A DNA stretch of 64,000 nucleotides, taken from NCBI RefSeq assembly GCF_001422325.1, contig NZ_LMMR01000001.1, positions 1,256 through 65,255 on the forward strand. Reading direction: 5' to 3'. Shown piece after piece: positions 19,239-27,670 of this stretch (within the stretch, counting starts at the first letter, position 1; the number at the start of each line of letters is the position of its first letter). The position numbers and the translations under genes are program-made. The DNA comes from Leifsonia sp. Leaf264. Lineage in GTDB: Bacteria > Actinomycetota > Actinomycetes > Actinomycetales > Microbacteriaceae. The notes under the pieces were generated by a model, which made no database searches, was not told the DNA's origin, and was given only the letters and a program-made list of their open reading frames with translations.

Positions 19239-19252
19239 ATAATGCACATTAT
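19239..19252. promoter_or_regulatory. AT-rich palindrome ATAATGCACATTAT
   Basis: Two six-base arms, ATAATG and CATTAT, are separated by two bases in a locally AT-rich patch. The site looks like an operator but lies between the 3' ends of two convergent genes, so no target promoter is evident. Confidence 0.3.
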
Positions 19253-19304
19253 GACAAGTAATAGTGTGCGAGACACCAAACGCGCCTACCGGGGCTCCCC
19301 TGCC

Positions 19305-19760
19305 TCAGGATGCCGCGGATTCGAGCATGCGCGTCAGCAGGAGCGCGAGGACGCGGCTCTCGTCCTCTGAGAGCCCGGACGTCAGGGGCCGGAGGTCCCG
19401 GGCCGCGTCGTCCTGCAGTCGCTCGGCGAGCTCGCGCCCGGCGCCACTGAGGAACACCTCGATGGCGCGACCGTCGGCGGCATCCCGAGCTCGTTTGAGC
19501 AGGCCCCGCTTCTCAGCCCGATCGACGAGCCCTGACAGCGTCGACTTCTCCAGGCCGAGATGATCGGCGAGATCACTCATGCGCAAGCGCCTGTCGCGCA
19601 GGATCGCCAGCACCCGCAACTGCGTCAGGGACAGGTCGTGCTCCGCGCTCAGGCGATTGAGGACGGCCATGGTGGCGAAGGACGCCTGCACGAGGCCATC
19701 CATGAGGGTGAGGCTCCCGCCCTCCCCCGCTATCGCGGTCGGCATCCCGTCGGTCGTCAT
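19305..19760 (-). CDS. MarR-family transcriptional regulator
   Basis: The 151-residue winged-helix protein contains the MarR DNA-binding core: LTQLRVLAILRDR, MSDLADHLGLEKSTLSGLVDRAEKRGLL and the wing ARDAADGRAIEVFLSGAG. It probably represses the divergent dehydrogenase gene and itself from the shared intergenic region, which holds a 26-bp palindrome. A TAGCAT element ends 6 nt before its ATG, indicating a leaderless transcript. The ligand is unknown. Confidence 0.9.
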   Translation of the reverse strand: MTTDGMPTAIAGEGGSLTLMDGLVQASFATMAVLNRLSAEHDLSLTQLRVLAILRDRRLRMSDLADHLGLEKSTLSGLVDRAEKRGLLKRARDAADGRAIEVFLSGAGRELAERLQDDAARDLRPLTSGLSEDESRVLALLLTRMLESAAS

Positions 19761-19766
19761 GTTGCC

Positions 19767-19772
19767 ATGCTA
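19767..19772 (-). promoter_or_regulatory. Candidate -10 element of the marR-type gene
   Basis: TAGCAT on the minus strand ends 6 nt before the ATG at 19760. The palindrome at 19789-19814 falls where the -35 region would be. Confidence 0.5.
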
Positions 19773-19788
19773 TCTGGATTAACTTCGT

Positions 19789-19814
19789 GATACCAACTAT
19801 TATTGGTTCGTATC
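19789..19814. promoter_or_regulatory. Candidate MarR operator
   Basis: A 26-bp imperfect palindrome, GATAC and GTATC at its ends, keeps 10 of 13 positions between half-sites (GATACCAAC against GATACGAAC). It lies between the divergent MarR and dehydrogenase genes, where such regulators usually bind. Confidence 0.55.
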
Positions 19815-19836
19815 GCCAATTAATTGAGGAATCCCC

Positions 19837-20808
19837 ATGCATGCAGCAGTCGTCAGTTCGTTCGATGCCGTCCCCGAATACCGCCGGTTCGAGAACCCTG
19901 TTCCGACCGGGCCGCATGACCTCGTGGTCGACGTGCTCGCGAGCGGGCTGCATCCCCGAGTGCGTTCCCAGGCCGACGGCTCCCACTACACCAGCACCGA
20001 CGAACTGCCGCTGATTCCGGGCATCGATGGCGTCGGTCGCGGCGCCGACGGCACGCTGCGCTACTTCATCCTTCCCGACACGACCCGAGGCTCGATGGCC
20101 GAGCGGACAGTCATCGACGTGCGACGCAGCATCGTCCTCCCCGCCGACGCCGACCCCATCGCGATAGCCGCCGCCATGAACCCGGCGATGTCGTCCTGGG
20201 TGGCGCTCCGTCGCCGCACGGCCTTCGACCCCGCGTCGAATGTCCTCATTCTCGGTGCCACCGGCAGCGCGGGCAGGATGGCGGTTCAGGTCGCACGGCT
20301 CCTCGGCGCCGCCTGCATCGTCGCCGCCGGTCGGAACGAGTCCAGCCTCGCTGAGCTCGTGGAGCTCGGCGCCACCTCGACCGTCCTGCTCGACATGACG
20401 GACGACGAGGCCGCCGCCGCGACAGCCCGACGCCTCGGCGCAGCATCCGCCGACGTCGATGTCGTCATCGACTACCTCTGGGGCGAGCCGACGGCGGCGG
20501 CCATGGTGGCCGTCGTCAGTGCGCGCGCTGACAGGTCCCGACCCCTCACCTGGATCGAGATCGGATCTGTCGCCGGTGTCGAGGCACCCATCCCCTCGGC
20601 TGTGCTCCGCGCTTCGAGGCTCCAGATCGTCGGCAGCGGGCAGGGCTCGGTTCCAACCGCCGACATCGTGGCGGAGCTTCCGGCTCTCGTCGAAGCCATC
20701 AGCGCCGGCGCTTTCGCGATCCATGCCAGAGCCGTACCCCTCGCCGACGTCGCGACCGCCTGGGCCGCGCCATCCGTCGGGACAGAGCGCGTCGTCTTCA
20801 CTCCGTGA
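19837..20808 (+). CDS. Medium-chain dehydrogenase/quinone oxidoreductase-like protein
   Basis: The 323-residue protein belongs to the zinc-independent medium-chain dehydrogenase group. A GroES-like N-terminal half (1-115) with LIPGIDGVGRG is followed by an NAD(P)-binding domain with LGATGSAGRMAVQVARLLGA near 143-162. No structural or catalytic zinc cysteines are visible. GAGGAA precedes the ATG. Divergent pairing with a MarR repressor suggests induction by a small reactive or aromatic compound; this is inference. Confidence 0.87.
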   Translation: MHAAVVSSFDAVPEYRRFENPVPTGPHDLVVDVLASGLHPRVRSQADGSHYTSTDELPLIPGIDGVGRGADGTLRYFILPDTTRGSMAERTVIDVRRSIVLPADADPIAIAAAMNPAMSSWVALRRRTAFDPASNVLILGATGSAGRMAVQVARLLGAACIVAAGRNESSLAELVELGATSTVLLDMTDDEAAAATARRLGAASADVDVVIDYLWGEPTAAAMVAVVSARADRSRPLTWIEIGSVAGVEAPIPSAVLRASRLQIVGSGQGSVPTADIVAELPALVEAISAGAFAIHARAVPLADVATAWAAPSVGTERVVFTP

Positions 20809-20900
20809 GCCATCGGGGCTGACGGCGAGCCCGCGCGACTGACACACTGGCCAGACGGGTCACGCTCGCGCGCGACCTGTTGCCAGGAAAGGATGCCGTC

Positions 20901-21341
20901 ATGATCGGACGCAAGGACTACACCCAGGACGAACTCGACCATGCCCGATCCCAGATCGTCGACCAGCTCGCCGCCTACGAGGTGCTGGCCGGCACCGTGA
21001 GCGAGCCCGCGGGCATCGCCGCCCTCGAGGTCTTCTCCCCCGGCTTCTTCAATGCGCTGCTGCTCGCTCTCGACAGGCCGTTCGTCCACCGCCTCCACCT
21101 GGTGACGGGCACTGACGGCAACGCCCTCAACGAGGTCGAGGTGCTCGTCGACTCGCTCATCAACCACGGCGGGTATCTCCAGCCGAGCTCGGAGATCGCA
21201 CTGGACCCCGCGACCTCGATCACGGGTCTGGCCGTCGGCGACCAGATCCGCCTGGACGTCGACCAATTCGAACGACTGGCGGCCGCCTTCTACGTCGAGA
21301 TCGAGAAGAAGTTCATCATCGAGGCAGCCGAGTTCGACTGA
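20901..21341 (+). CDS. Conserved hypothetical protein, 146 residues
   Basis: I do not recognise this cytoplasmic protein. It is acidic, with no membrane helices or signal peptide, and begins MIGRKDYTQDELDHARSQI, suggesting a helical N-terminus. A central region with FFNALLLALDRPFVHRLHLV and a C-terminal AAAFYVEIEKKFIIEA helix could form a compact alpha/beta fold. ATG at 20901 is chosen because AGGAAAGG lies about eight bases upstream. It is convergent with the ECF transporter operon and has no clear functional link. Confidence 0.7.
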   Translation: MIGRKDYTQDELDHARSQIVDQLAAYEVLAGTVSEPAGIAALEVFSPGFFNALLLALDRPFVHRLHLVTGTDGNALNEVEVLVDSLINHGGYLQPSSEIALDPATSITGLAVGDQIRLDVDQFERLAAAFYVEIEKKFIIEAAEFD

Positions 21342-21375
21342 TCGTCATGGGTGGCCGCCGTCAGGTGTCCTTCGT

Positions 21376-22149
21376 TCACGCACGCTCTGGTGTGTGCCGC
21401 GGATCGAAACCCCAGGGAAGCTCGAGTCCATGCGCGGCCATGAACGCCGAGTCCGACAGCAGCATCCGAGTGGGCCCGTCGGCCACGATCCTCCCGTGAT
21501 CGAGCACCAGCGAGCGGGGGCAGAGCTCGAGAGCGAACGGCAGGTCGTGCGTGACCACCAGCAGTGTCGCCGGCAGCGCATCGAGCGTCGCCGACAGCTC
21601 CCGCCTGGCGGTCGGGTCCAGGTTGGACGTCGGTTCGTCGAGCACGACGACATCCACGTCCATGGACAGGATGGTCGCGATCGCCGCCCGGCGGCGCTGC
21701 CCGAGGGAGAGGTGCTGGGGATGCCGAGAAGCGGCATCCGCGAGCCCCACTCGGTCCAGGGCCGATGCGACCCTCGCCTCGAGCTCCTCCCCGCTAACAC
21801 CGAAATTGCCGGGACCGAAGGCGACGTCCTCCCCGACCGTCGGCATGAAGAGCTGATCGTCGGGGTCCTGGAAGACGAGTCCGACACGTCGACGGATCTC
21901 CCGGACGGTGTCTCGCGAGAGCACGATGCCGCCGACCTCGATGGAGCCGGCGATGGCCATGAGGATGCCGTTGAGATGCAGCATCAGCGTCGTCTTTCCC
22001 GCCCCGTTGCGACCGAGTACGGCCACTCGTTCCCCGGCGTCGATGTCGAAGCTGATGCCGTCGAGGACGGTGCGAGCCGGGGCGCGACCCGATGGATACC
22101 CGAATCGGAGATCTCGAACCGAGATGCCCGCTCCCCTGTTCTCACTCAC
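21376..22149 (-). CDS. cbiO: ECF transporter ATPase CbiO
   Basis: The 257-residue ABC ATPase powers a nickel/cobalt energy-coupling-factor transporter. Walker A is GRNGAGKTT, the Q-loop region reads VFQDPDDQLF, Walker B is VDVVVLDEPTSNLD and the H-loop is VTHD. The signature motif is LSLGQRRR instead of LSGGQ. The ATG overlaps the cbiQ stop by four bases. It is the last gene of cbiM-cbiN-cbiQ-cbiO. Confidence 0.92.
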   Translation of the reverse strand: MSENRGAGISVRDLRFGYPSGRAPARTVLDGISFDIDAGERVAVLGRNGAGKTTLMLHLNGILMAIAGSIEVGGIVLSRDTVREIRRRVGLVFQDPDDQLFMPTVGEDVAFGPGNFGVSGEELEARVASALDRVGLADAASRHPQHLSLGQRRRAAIATILSMDVDVVVLDEPTSNLDPTARRELSATLDALPATLLVVTHDLPFALELCPRSLVLDHGRIVADGPTRMLLSDSAFMAAHGLELPWGFDPRHTPERA

Positions 22150-22817
22150 GGCCTACCGGGTTCCTCGAAGCCCCGCGAGAGCATCGCCAGATGCACACGC
22201 TCTCCGCGTGCGTGCGACCGTACGAACAGCACTCCGACTCCCTGCGCCAGCACACGCCACGAGCGTGGGCCGCGGGCGGTGAATCCGCGGGATTCGCGCG
22301 CGGTGCGCATGCGCGCGGTCTCGCCGACGATCAGATCGAGGTATCTCAGCATGAACCCCATGATCGAGGTGAGCTGATGCGGCAGGCGGAGAGATCCCAG
22401 GGCGAGCACGATCCGCCGCGGGTCGGTCGTGCTCACGAGCACCACCACGGCGAGAATGACGAGCGCAGCCTTGACCAGCAGGCCCCATGCTCCCCAGAGC
22501 CCGGCGACCGATAGCGACAGCGGTCCGATCTGCACGCTCGGTCCCGTCGCCACGAAGGGCAGCACCAGGGCGAAGATCACGAAAGGCACCTCAATGAGCA
22601 TGCGACGGACCACGGTGCCAGGCGGCACGCGGGCGATCACCAGCAAGGAGATCACACCGGCCCCGTAGATCGCGAAGGCGATGAACCATTCGCGTGGTGT
22701 CGCGACGACGACGGCGGCGAACGCCACCAGCGCGACGACCTTGGCGCGGGCTGACGCACGGTGGAGCAGAGATCGTCCGTCCGGGCCCGCCCAGACGGTC
22801 GTCATCGCGTCAGTCAT
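22146..22817 (-). CDS. cbiQ: ECF transporter transmembrane subunit CbiQ
   Basis: The 223-residue membrane protein has about five helices and the cytoplasmic coupling motifs of T components: ARESRGF and a second Ala-Arg-Gly region (LAMLSRGFEEPG). It couples the ATPase to the metal-binding CbiM/CbiN. The ATG at 22817 overlaps the end of cbiN by eight bases; an alternative ATG lies at 22805. Confidence 0.88.
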   Translation of the reverse strand: MTDAMTTVWAGPDGRSLLHRASARAKVVALVAFAAVVVATPREWFIAFAIYGAGVISLLVIARVPPGTVVRRMLIEVPFVIFALVLPFVATGPSVQIGPLSLSVAGLWGAWGLLVKAALVILAVVVLVSTTDPRRIVLALGSLRLPHQLTSIMGFMLRYLDLIVGETARMRTARESRGFTARGPRSWRVLAQGVGVLFVRSHARGERVHLAMLSRGFEEPGRP

Positions 22818-23154
22818 CGGTCGACCGGCGTCGGGCGATCCGACCGACGAGCATGGCGAGGCCGAACGTGAAGGCGCATCCGACGGCACCGGCCAAGGCC
22901 ACCGAGAGCGTCGGGTCGGCGATCCCCAGGAAGCTGTATCCGGCGAATGGACTTCCGGCGGCAGCGCTGGCCTGTGCCGACGCGAGGAATCCAGTCGACC
23001 CGGCGACGGACTCGAGACCGTCGGGCAGGGTGGACGCCCAAATGCTGACGACGCAGGCGATCAGCAGCGACGCGACGACTGCGACCACGGTGAACACGCG
23101 GGTGGAGACCCGGTGCCGGGAAGTCTTCGACGGCGGTGTCCTGTTGGTCATCAT
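22810..23154 (-). CDS. cbiN: ECF transporter small subunit CbiN (PDGLE domain)
   Basis: The 114-residue protein has two membrane helices (about 18-38 and 82-104) flanking an extracytoplasmic loop with the diagnostic LPDGLESVAG motif and SPFAGYSFLG. CbiN-type subunits help CbiM load the metal. The start ATGATG overlaps the cbiM stop, so either Met may be used. Confidence 0.88.
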   Translation of the reverse strand: MMTNRTPPSKTSRHRVSTRVFTVVAVVASLLIACVVSIWASTLPDGLESVAGSTGFLASAQASAAAGSPFAGYSFLGIADPTLSVALAGAVGCAFTFGLAMLVGRIARRRSTDD

Positions 23155-23840
23155 GCGCGAACCCTCTCGCGATCCCTGGCCTCGGCGAGTCGCACGTACC
23201 TCGCCCCGTAGACGAGGTCGGGGCGGGTCGCGACAACGGATGACACGACGAGCCCCGTGATGATCGCCTCGCCGATCCCGATCACGGCATGCCATCCGAT
23301 CATCGCCGCGAAGACGGCATCGAGCGGCACAGCCACGGCCCCTCCGACGGCGAAGAGCACCACGAATCCCGCGGCTGCGGTGGGAACCGAGACGAGGGCG
23401 CCGATGGCCGAAGCCACCGCCTCCGTCCAACGGCGGCGCGGGAGTACGAGTGCGAGCCCCCGGAAGACAGACCAACCGATGAGCACTGTCACCACGCCCA
23501 TGAGGGTGATGTTCGTTCCGAGCGCGGTGATGCCTCCGTCGGCGAAGAGGAATGCCTGAGTGATCAGGACCACGCTCAGGCACAGCAGGCCGGTGGCCGG
23601 TCCGACCAGCACCGCGGCGAGGGCACCCCCGATCAGATGGCCACTCGTTCCGGCGCCGACGGGGAAATTGATCATCTGGGCCGCGAAGATCATTGTCGCG
23701 ACGATCCCGACCATCGGTGCCTTGCGGTCATCGACGAACTCGGCCCGCGAGCGTCGGAGGGCGATCGCGATCGCCCCGGAGGCGAGCACGGCAGTGCCGA
23801 TCGATGTGGGCAGGTTCAAGAACCCGTCAGGAACGTGCAT
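23151..23840 (-). CDS. cbiM: Nickel/cobalt-binding ECF S component CbiM
   Basis: The 229-residue membrane protein starts MHVPDGFL, in which the N-terminal Met-His and a later His (INFPVGAGTSGHLIGG) chelate Ni2+ or Co2+. About seven helices follow, as expected. A GAGAGGA site lies before the ATG. The palindrome at 23886-23900 in the divergent region suggests nickel-responsive control by the adjacent Fur-family protein. Nickel against cobalt specificity cannot be settled from sequence alone. Confidence 0.92.
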   Translation of the reverse strand: MHVPDGFLNLPTSIGTAVLASGAIAIALRRSRAEFVDDRKAPMVGIVATMIFAAQMINFPVGAGTSGHLIGGALAAVLVGPATGLLCLSVVLITQAFLFADGGITALGTNITLMGVVTVLIGWSVFRGLALVLPRRRWTEAVASAIGALVSVPTAAAGFVVLFAVGGAVAVPLDAVFAAMIGWHAVIGIGEAIITGLVVSSVVATRPDLVYGARYVRLAEARDRERVRA

Positions 23841-23885
23841 CCGCGTCCTCTCATGCGATCGGTTGCCAGCTGCCGCTCACTCTAT

Positions 23886-23900
23886 TGCGACCAGGTCGCA
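23886..23900. promoter_or_regulatory. Candidate Nur (nickel-responsive) box
   Basis: TGCGACCAGGTCGCA is a perfect 7-1-7 palindrome, preceded by T. It fits the Streptomyces Nur-box pattern tTGCaa-N5-ttGCAa in its TGC/GCA positions. It lies between cbiM and the divergent Fur-family gene. Confidence 0.6.
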
Positions 23901-23974
23901 CCTGGCGAGGGTCGAAGCCGGTGCGGAGTGCATTCGACGTACACGGCGGCCGGGCGTCGTGCCACGATGGACGA

Positions 23975-24487
23975 ATGGCGAGCGTTCCCTCTCAGCACGA
24001 TGCCACGGACGTGCATGAGCATCGGCATCGTGAGTCGCGGGACAGAGATCGAGATGCCGCAATCGCGTCGTTGCGTGCGCATGGTGAACGGATCACCGAG
24101 GCCCGGCGCGCCGTCATCGATGTCCTCTCCAGCAGCCACGAACATCTCAGCGCCGAGCAAATAGTCGCCGCACTGGAATCGTCACGGCCGGTGGTGCATC
24201 GGGCCACCGTGTACCGGACTATGGATGTCCTGGCCGATCTCGGCGTCGTGTCGCACCTGCATCTACCGGGCGAGGCGTCCGTGTACCACCTGGTGGCTTC
24301 GCCGACCGGGCACGAGCACCTTCACGCGCACTGCCGCGTCTGCGCAGCCGTGACGGTCATCTCGGGTGACACCCTGGACGTCGCATCCGTCCGCATCACG
24401 GAGGAGACAGGCTTCCGCCTCGAAGCACTGCAGTCCACGCTCATGGGAATCTGCGCCGATTGCACCCAGAGATCCGCGAGCTCGTGA
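23975..24487 (+). CDS. Fur-family metalloregulator, probably Nur-like
   Basis: The 170-residue protein has a His-rich N-terminal extension (HDATDVHEHRHRESRD, about 8-23), a winged-helix domain (RITEARRAVIDVL; HRATVYRTMDVLADLGVV) and a C-terminal metal domain with HEHLHAHCRVC and CADC zinc-ribbon cysteines. Divergent placement from a Ni/Co ECF transporter and the intervening Nur-like box argue for nickel sensing; a Zur role is the main alternative. A weak CACGAT -10 candidate ends 6 nt before the ATG. Confidence 0.85.
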   Translation: MASVPSQHDATDVHEHRHRESRDRDRDAAIASLRAHGERITEARRAVIDVLSSSHEHLSAEQIVAALESSRPVVHRATVYRTMDVLADLGVVSHLHLPGEASVYHLVASPTGHEHLHAHCRVCAAVTVISGDTLDVASVRITEETGFRLEALQSTLMGICADCTQRSASS

Positions 24488-24607
24488 TGTGCGCGCCGAC
24501 GTGGATATGAAGGCCGCCGACGGGCTGATCGGCGGTCACCCCGTCAGGGTGATGCGATGCCCCCGAGGGCCTGTGAGCCTAGAGGAAAACAGGTTGGGGA
24601 GTACCAG

Positions 24608-25156
24608 ATGGCGTCTTTCGAAGCACGATCCTCAGGTCCGGGAGTCATGGTCGGTCCGACCAGCGAGTTCAGCCTGTTCTTCCGAGTCAAGTCCGGGCAG
24701 GGTGAGTCGCTGAGAGCCGCGTTGAAAGACCTGCAGCTGACACCCGGCTACAGGCCCGGCGACTACGGAATGGCGATCACGACGATCCATGAGGCTCGGT
24801 TCGTACTCTTCGACGACGACACCAGGCTTGCGTTCATCACCAGCTTCGACGGTCCGTGGGACGCCTACATGGAGGACTTCTTCAATTCGGGGCCGACGCT
24901 GGCGCTGTTCGACGTGATCTTCAGGCACACGGAGGGCTACGGCGGGCTGCCCGATCTCGCTGCCGAGAAGGAATTCATCCTCAGCGCGCAGCAGACCGCC
25001 GCCGCCTACGCCCGCAACTACCCGGGCACCGTGAAGGAGATACGCAAGGCCGAACGAGTCAATGCGGCGTTCCAGCGCGTGCTCGATCATCCCGATGCCG
25101 CGGCGGCACTGCAGCATCCGGCGCTGCAGCCGCTTCTCGAGGAAGCTGCGGACTGA
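24608..25156 (+). CDS. Hypothetical protein, first gene of the DUF4331/DyP operon
   Basis: I do not recognise this 182-residue soluble protein with certainty. It contains PTSEFSLFFRVKSGQGESLRAAL, IHEARFVLFDDDTRLAFITSFDGPWDAYMEDFF and GTVKEIRKAERVNAAFQRVLDHP. The pattern of two beta-rich halves resembles a dimeric alpha/beta-barrel (ferredoxin-like) or DyP-like half fold, but this is only an impression. No signal peptide or membrane helix is visible. GGGGAG precedes the ATG. The next gene starts five bases after its stop, so it belongs to a five-gene operon. Confidence 0.7.
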   Translation: MASFEARSSGPGVMVGPTSEFSLFFRVKSGQGESLRAALKDLQLTPGYRPGDYGMAITTIHEARFVLFDDDTRLAFITSFDGPWDAYMEDFFNSGPTLALFDVIFRHTEGYGGLPDLAAEKEFILSAQQTAAAYARNYPGTVKEIRKAERVNAAFQRVLDHPDAAAALQHPALQPLLEEAAD

Positions 25157-25161
25157 GACTC

Positions 25162-26301
25162 GTGTCGGATCACATCTCCGGCCCCAGAGCCCTGGCCAAC
25201 TCGATCGCCGACATCACTGACGTCTTCGCCTTCCCCAGCCCAGAAGGCACGGGGGCACTCGTCGTCGTGATGAACACGCTTCCCTTCGCGAAGGTGTCCA
25301 ACGCATTCTCCGAAGGCCTGATCTACCGATTCCGGGTGCGGCCTCTCACTGCCAATGCCCCGGGCGCCCAGACGCCTTTCAGCGCCGGACCCGAGCACGG
25401 CGCCGTCGAGTTCGTGTTCGACTGCGTGTTCTCCCCGCCCACCGATGTGGACGGTGAGTCCTTCGAGCAGGTGGGGACGTGCCTGACCCCCTCGGGTGAT
25501 TCCGTCTCCTTCCGGGTCAACGACGAGAATGGTGGATCAGATCACGGGGTCCGCGTCTTCGCCGGCGCTCGGTGGGATCCGTTCATCCTGGACGCCCCGG
25601 CCGCCCTGAAGACCGTGGCGATCGGCGAGCTCGCTTTCGCGGATCGCGGGCAGATCTACATGGACGGCAAGAACGTCCTCGGGCTGGTCGTCGAGATCGA
25701 TGCCTCGCTCCTCGGCGGGGCCACCTTCGTCGGCGTCGTCGCCGAGACGCTGACGCGCGGCACGTTCAACGTGCGCATCGAGCGGGTCGGGCGACCCGAG
25801 GTGAAGAACCTGATCCTCGGGCCGATGCAGTTCGATCCGGTCAATCAGGATCTCGAGATCCGCGACCTCTACAACATGGAGGATGCATTCCACATCCAAC
25901 ATGGCTATGAGGGTGCGTACAGGGCTCGCTTGAATGCCAATCTCGCCTTCTGGGACGGCCTGGACGGCACGACCGACTGGCCGCTGAACGGCGATGTCCA
26001 TCCCCTGACCGAGCTCGTCCTCGCTGACTTTCTCGCCGTCGACGTGACGAAGCCGTACCAGGAGAAGGGTTCCTTCCTCGAGATCGAGCTCGCAGCTCTC
26101 CGAGGCCGTCCCCACGAGACGTGCGGTGGGCGGACGATCAATGATGACGTCATGGACACCTTCTTCACGACCCTGATCAATGCCGGGAACGGCCCGACCA
26201 TCCGCGATGGTGTCGACAAGTCGTCACGGCCGGCGTCACGCGAGTTCCCCTACCTCTCCGCACCCAACCCCAACCCGCCTGAGAAGCCGGAACATCACTG
26301 A
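25162..26301 (+). CDS. DUF4331 family protein
   Basis: The 379-residue protein begins SDHISGPRALANSIADITDVFAF, matching the DUF4331 N-terminus in which a conserved His is followed by a Pro/Ala segment and an ITDVYxF motif. The rest is beta-rich with VMNTLPF and LIYRFRVRPL. The family has no established function. Unlike many members, no signal peptide is seen. The gene is five bases after its upstream neighbour and two bases before the peroxidase gene, so the proteins are probably made together and may act on the same substrate. Confidence 0.8.
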   Translation: MSDHISGPRALANSIADITDVFAFPSPEGTGALVVVMNTLPFAKVSNAFSEGLIYRFRVRPLTANAPGAQTPFSAGPEHGAVEFVFDCVFSPPTDVDGESFEQVGTCLTPSGDSVSFRVNDENGGSDHGVRVFAGARWDPFILDAPAALKTVAIGELAFADRGQIYMDGKNVLGLVVEIDASLLGGATFVGVVAETLTRGTFNVRIERVGRPEVKNLILGPMQFDPVNQDLEIRDLYNMEDAFHIQHGYEGAYRARLNANLAFWDGLDGTTDWPLNGDVHPLTELVLADFLAVDVTKPYQEKGSFLEIELAALRGRPHETCGGRTINDDVMDTFFTTLINAGNGPTIRDGVDKSSRPASREFPYLSAPNPNPPEKPEHH

Positions 26302-26303
26302 GC

Positions 26304-27644
26304 ATGAGCACAGCAGCGCCCGTCACCCTCGAACTCGACGACATCCAGAGTGGTGCCCTGCATGAGCGACCGTCGCCGTATGTCGGCGCCTACCTGATGC
26401 TCCGCATCGACGATCGGGCCGACGGCCGAGAGCTCGTCCGACGGTTGCTGAGGCTCGTGGACTCGGGTGTTCCTTCGCACGATCCTGACCACGACGCGTG
26501 GATCACCGTCGCCTTCACCTATCAGGGACTGCAGGCGCTCGGGGTCCCCCAAGCCTCGCTGGACAGCTTCTCCCCTGAATTCAAGGAGGGGATGGCGGCA
26601 CGCGCAGCGCAGCTGGGAGACCTTGGCGAGAGCAGCCCGGAGCACTGGGAGCGCCCCTTCGGAACGAACGAGATTCATGTCGCGATCGCCGTGCTCTCCC
26701 CCGACATCGCACGGCTCGATGCAGTCGCTGACAAGGCACGTCGGGCCCATCAGGAGCTCGACGGCATCACCGTGGTCTGGCGGCAGGACTGCTACCAGCT
26801 GCCAACGGGGCGCACTTCGTTCGGATTCAAGGACGGCATCAGCCAGCCATCCATCGAGGGCAGCGGCAGGCCGGCGTCGAATCCGCACGAGCGTCCGCTC
26901 AAGGCCGGCGAGATCGTGCTCGGCTACCCGGACGAGACCGGCGAGCTGCCGCCGATGCCGACGCCCGACGTCCTGGGTCGCAACGGCACCTACGTCGTCT
27001 TCCGGAAACTGCACACCAAGGTCGCGGACTACCGGCAGTACCTCCGCGCGCGGGCGGTGAACCGCCACGAGGAGGCTCTCCTCGGCGCGAAGATGGTGGG
27101 GCGCTGGCAGGGCGGCGCCCCCTTGGCCCTCTCCCCCGACGTGGACGACGAGGCACTCGGCAGTGATCCCCGGCGTCACAACGACTTCCTCTACGGAGAC
27201 GATCCTCGCGGGTTCAAGTGCCCTGTCGGTTCTCACGCACGCCGGGCCAATCCCCGAGACGGGCTCGACGGCGATGGCAGCGTCGATGTTCGACTGCACC
27301 GGATGATCCGGCGCGGCACGAGCTACGGCCCGGAGCTTCCCGACGGGGTACTGGAGGACGACGGCGAGGAGCGCGGCATCATCTTCGTCTTCGCCGGAGC
27401 GCATATCAAGCGGCAGTTCGAGTTCGTCAAGACCCAGTGGCTCAACGACGGGATCTTCATCGGCGCTCCGAACGAAGCGGATCCTCTCGTGGGGCCGAGT
27501 GAGGGCACGGGGAGTTTCACGATCCCCCAGCGGCCGATCCGGCGCCGTCTCCAGGACCTTCCCCCGTTCGTGATCACGCGCGGCGGCGAGTACGGTTTCG
27601 CCCCGAGCCTGTCCGCGATGCGCTGGCTCGCGGATCTGCCGTGA
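26304..27644 (+). CDS. DyP-type heme peroxidase
   Basis: The 446-residue protein carries the dye-decolorizing peroxidase hallmark GFKDG (174-178) with catalytic Asp177, and a proximal heme His at about 332 in VRLHRMIRRG. DyP enzymes oxidise bulky substrates with H2O2. It is of the long type and lacks a Tat signal, so it acts in the cytoplasm. No encapsulin gene or obvious encapsulin-targeting tail is nearby. It lies in a tight operon with a DUF4331 protein, an enoyl-CoA hydratase and a molybdoenzyme. Confidence 0.92.
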   Translation: MSTAAPVTLELDDIQSGALHERPSPYVGAYLMLRIDDRADGRELVRRLLRLVDSGVPSHDPDHDAWITVAFTYQGLQALGVPQASLDSFSPEFKEGMAARAAQLGDLGESSPEHWERPFGTNEIHVAIAVLSPDIARLDAVADKARRAHQELDGITVVWRQDCYQLPTGRTSFGFKDGISQPSIEGSGRPASNPHERPLKAGEIVLGYPDETGELPPMPTPDVLGRNGTYVVFRKLHTKVADYRQYLRARAVNRHEEALLGAKMVGRWQGGAPLALSPDVDDEALGSDPRRHNDFLYGDDPRGFKCPVGSHARRANPRDGLDGDGSVDVRLHRMIRRGTSYGPELPDGVLEDDGEERGIIFVFAGAHIKRQFEFVKTQWLNDGIFIGAPNEADPLVGPSEGTGSFTIPQRPIRRRLQDLPPFVITRGGEYGFAPSLSAMRWLADLP

Positions 27645-27670
27645 ACCGATCCGACCAAGGAGAGCACGAT

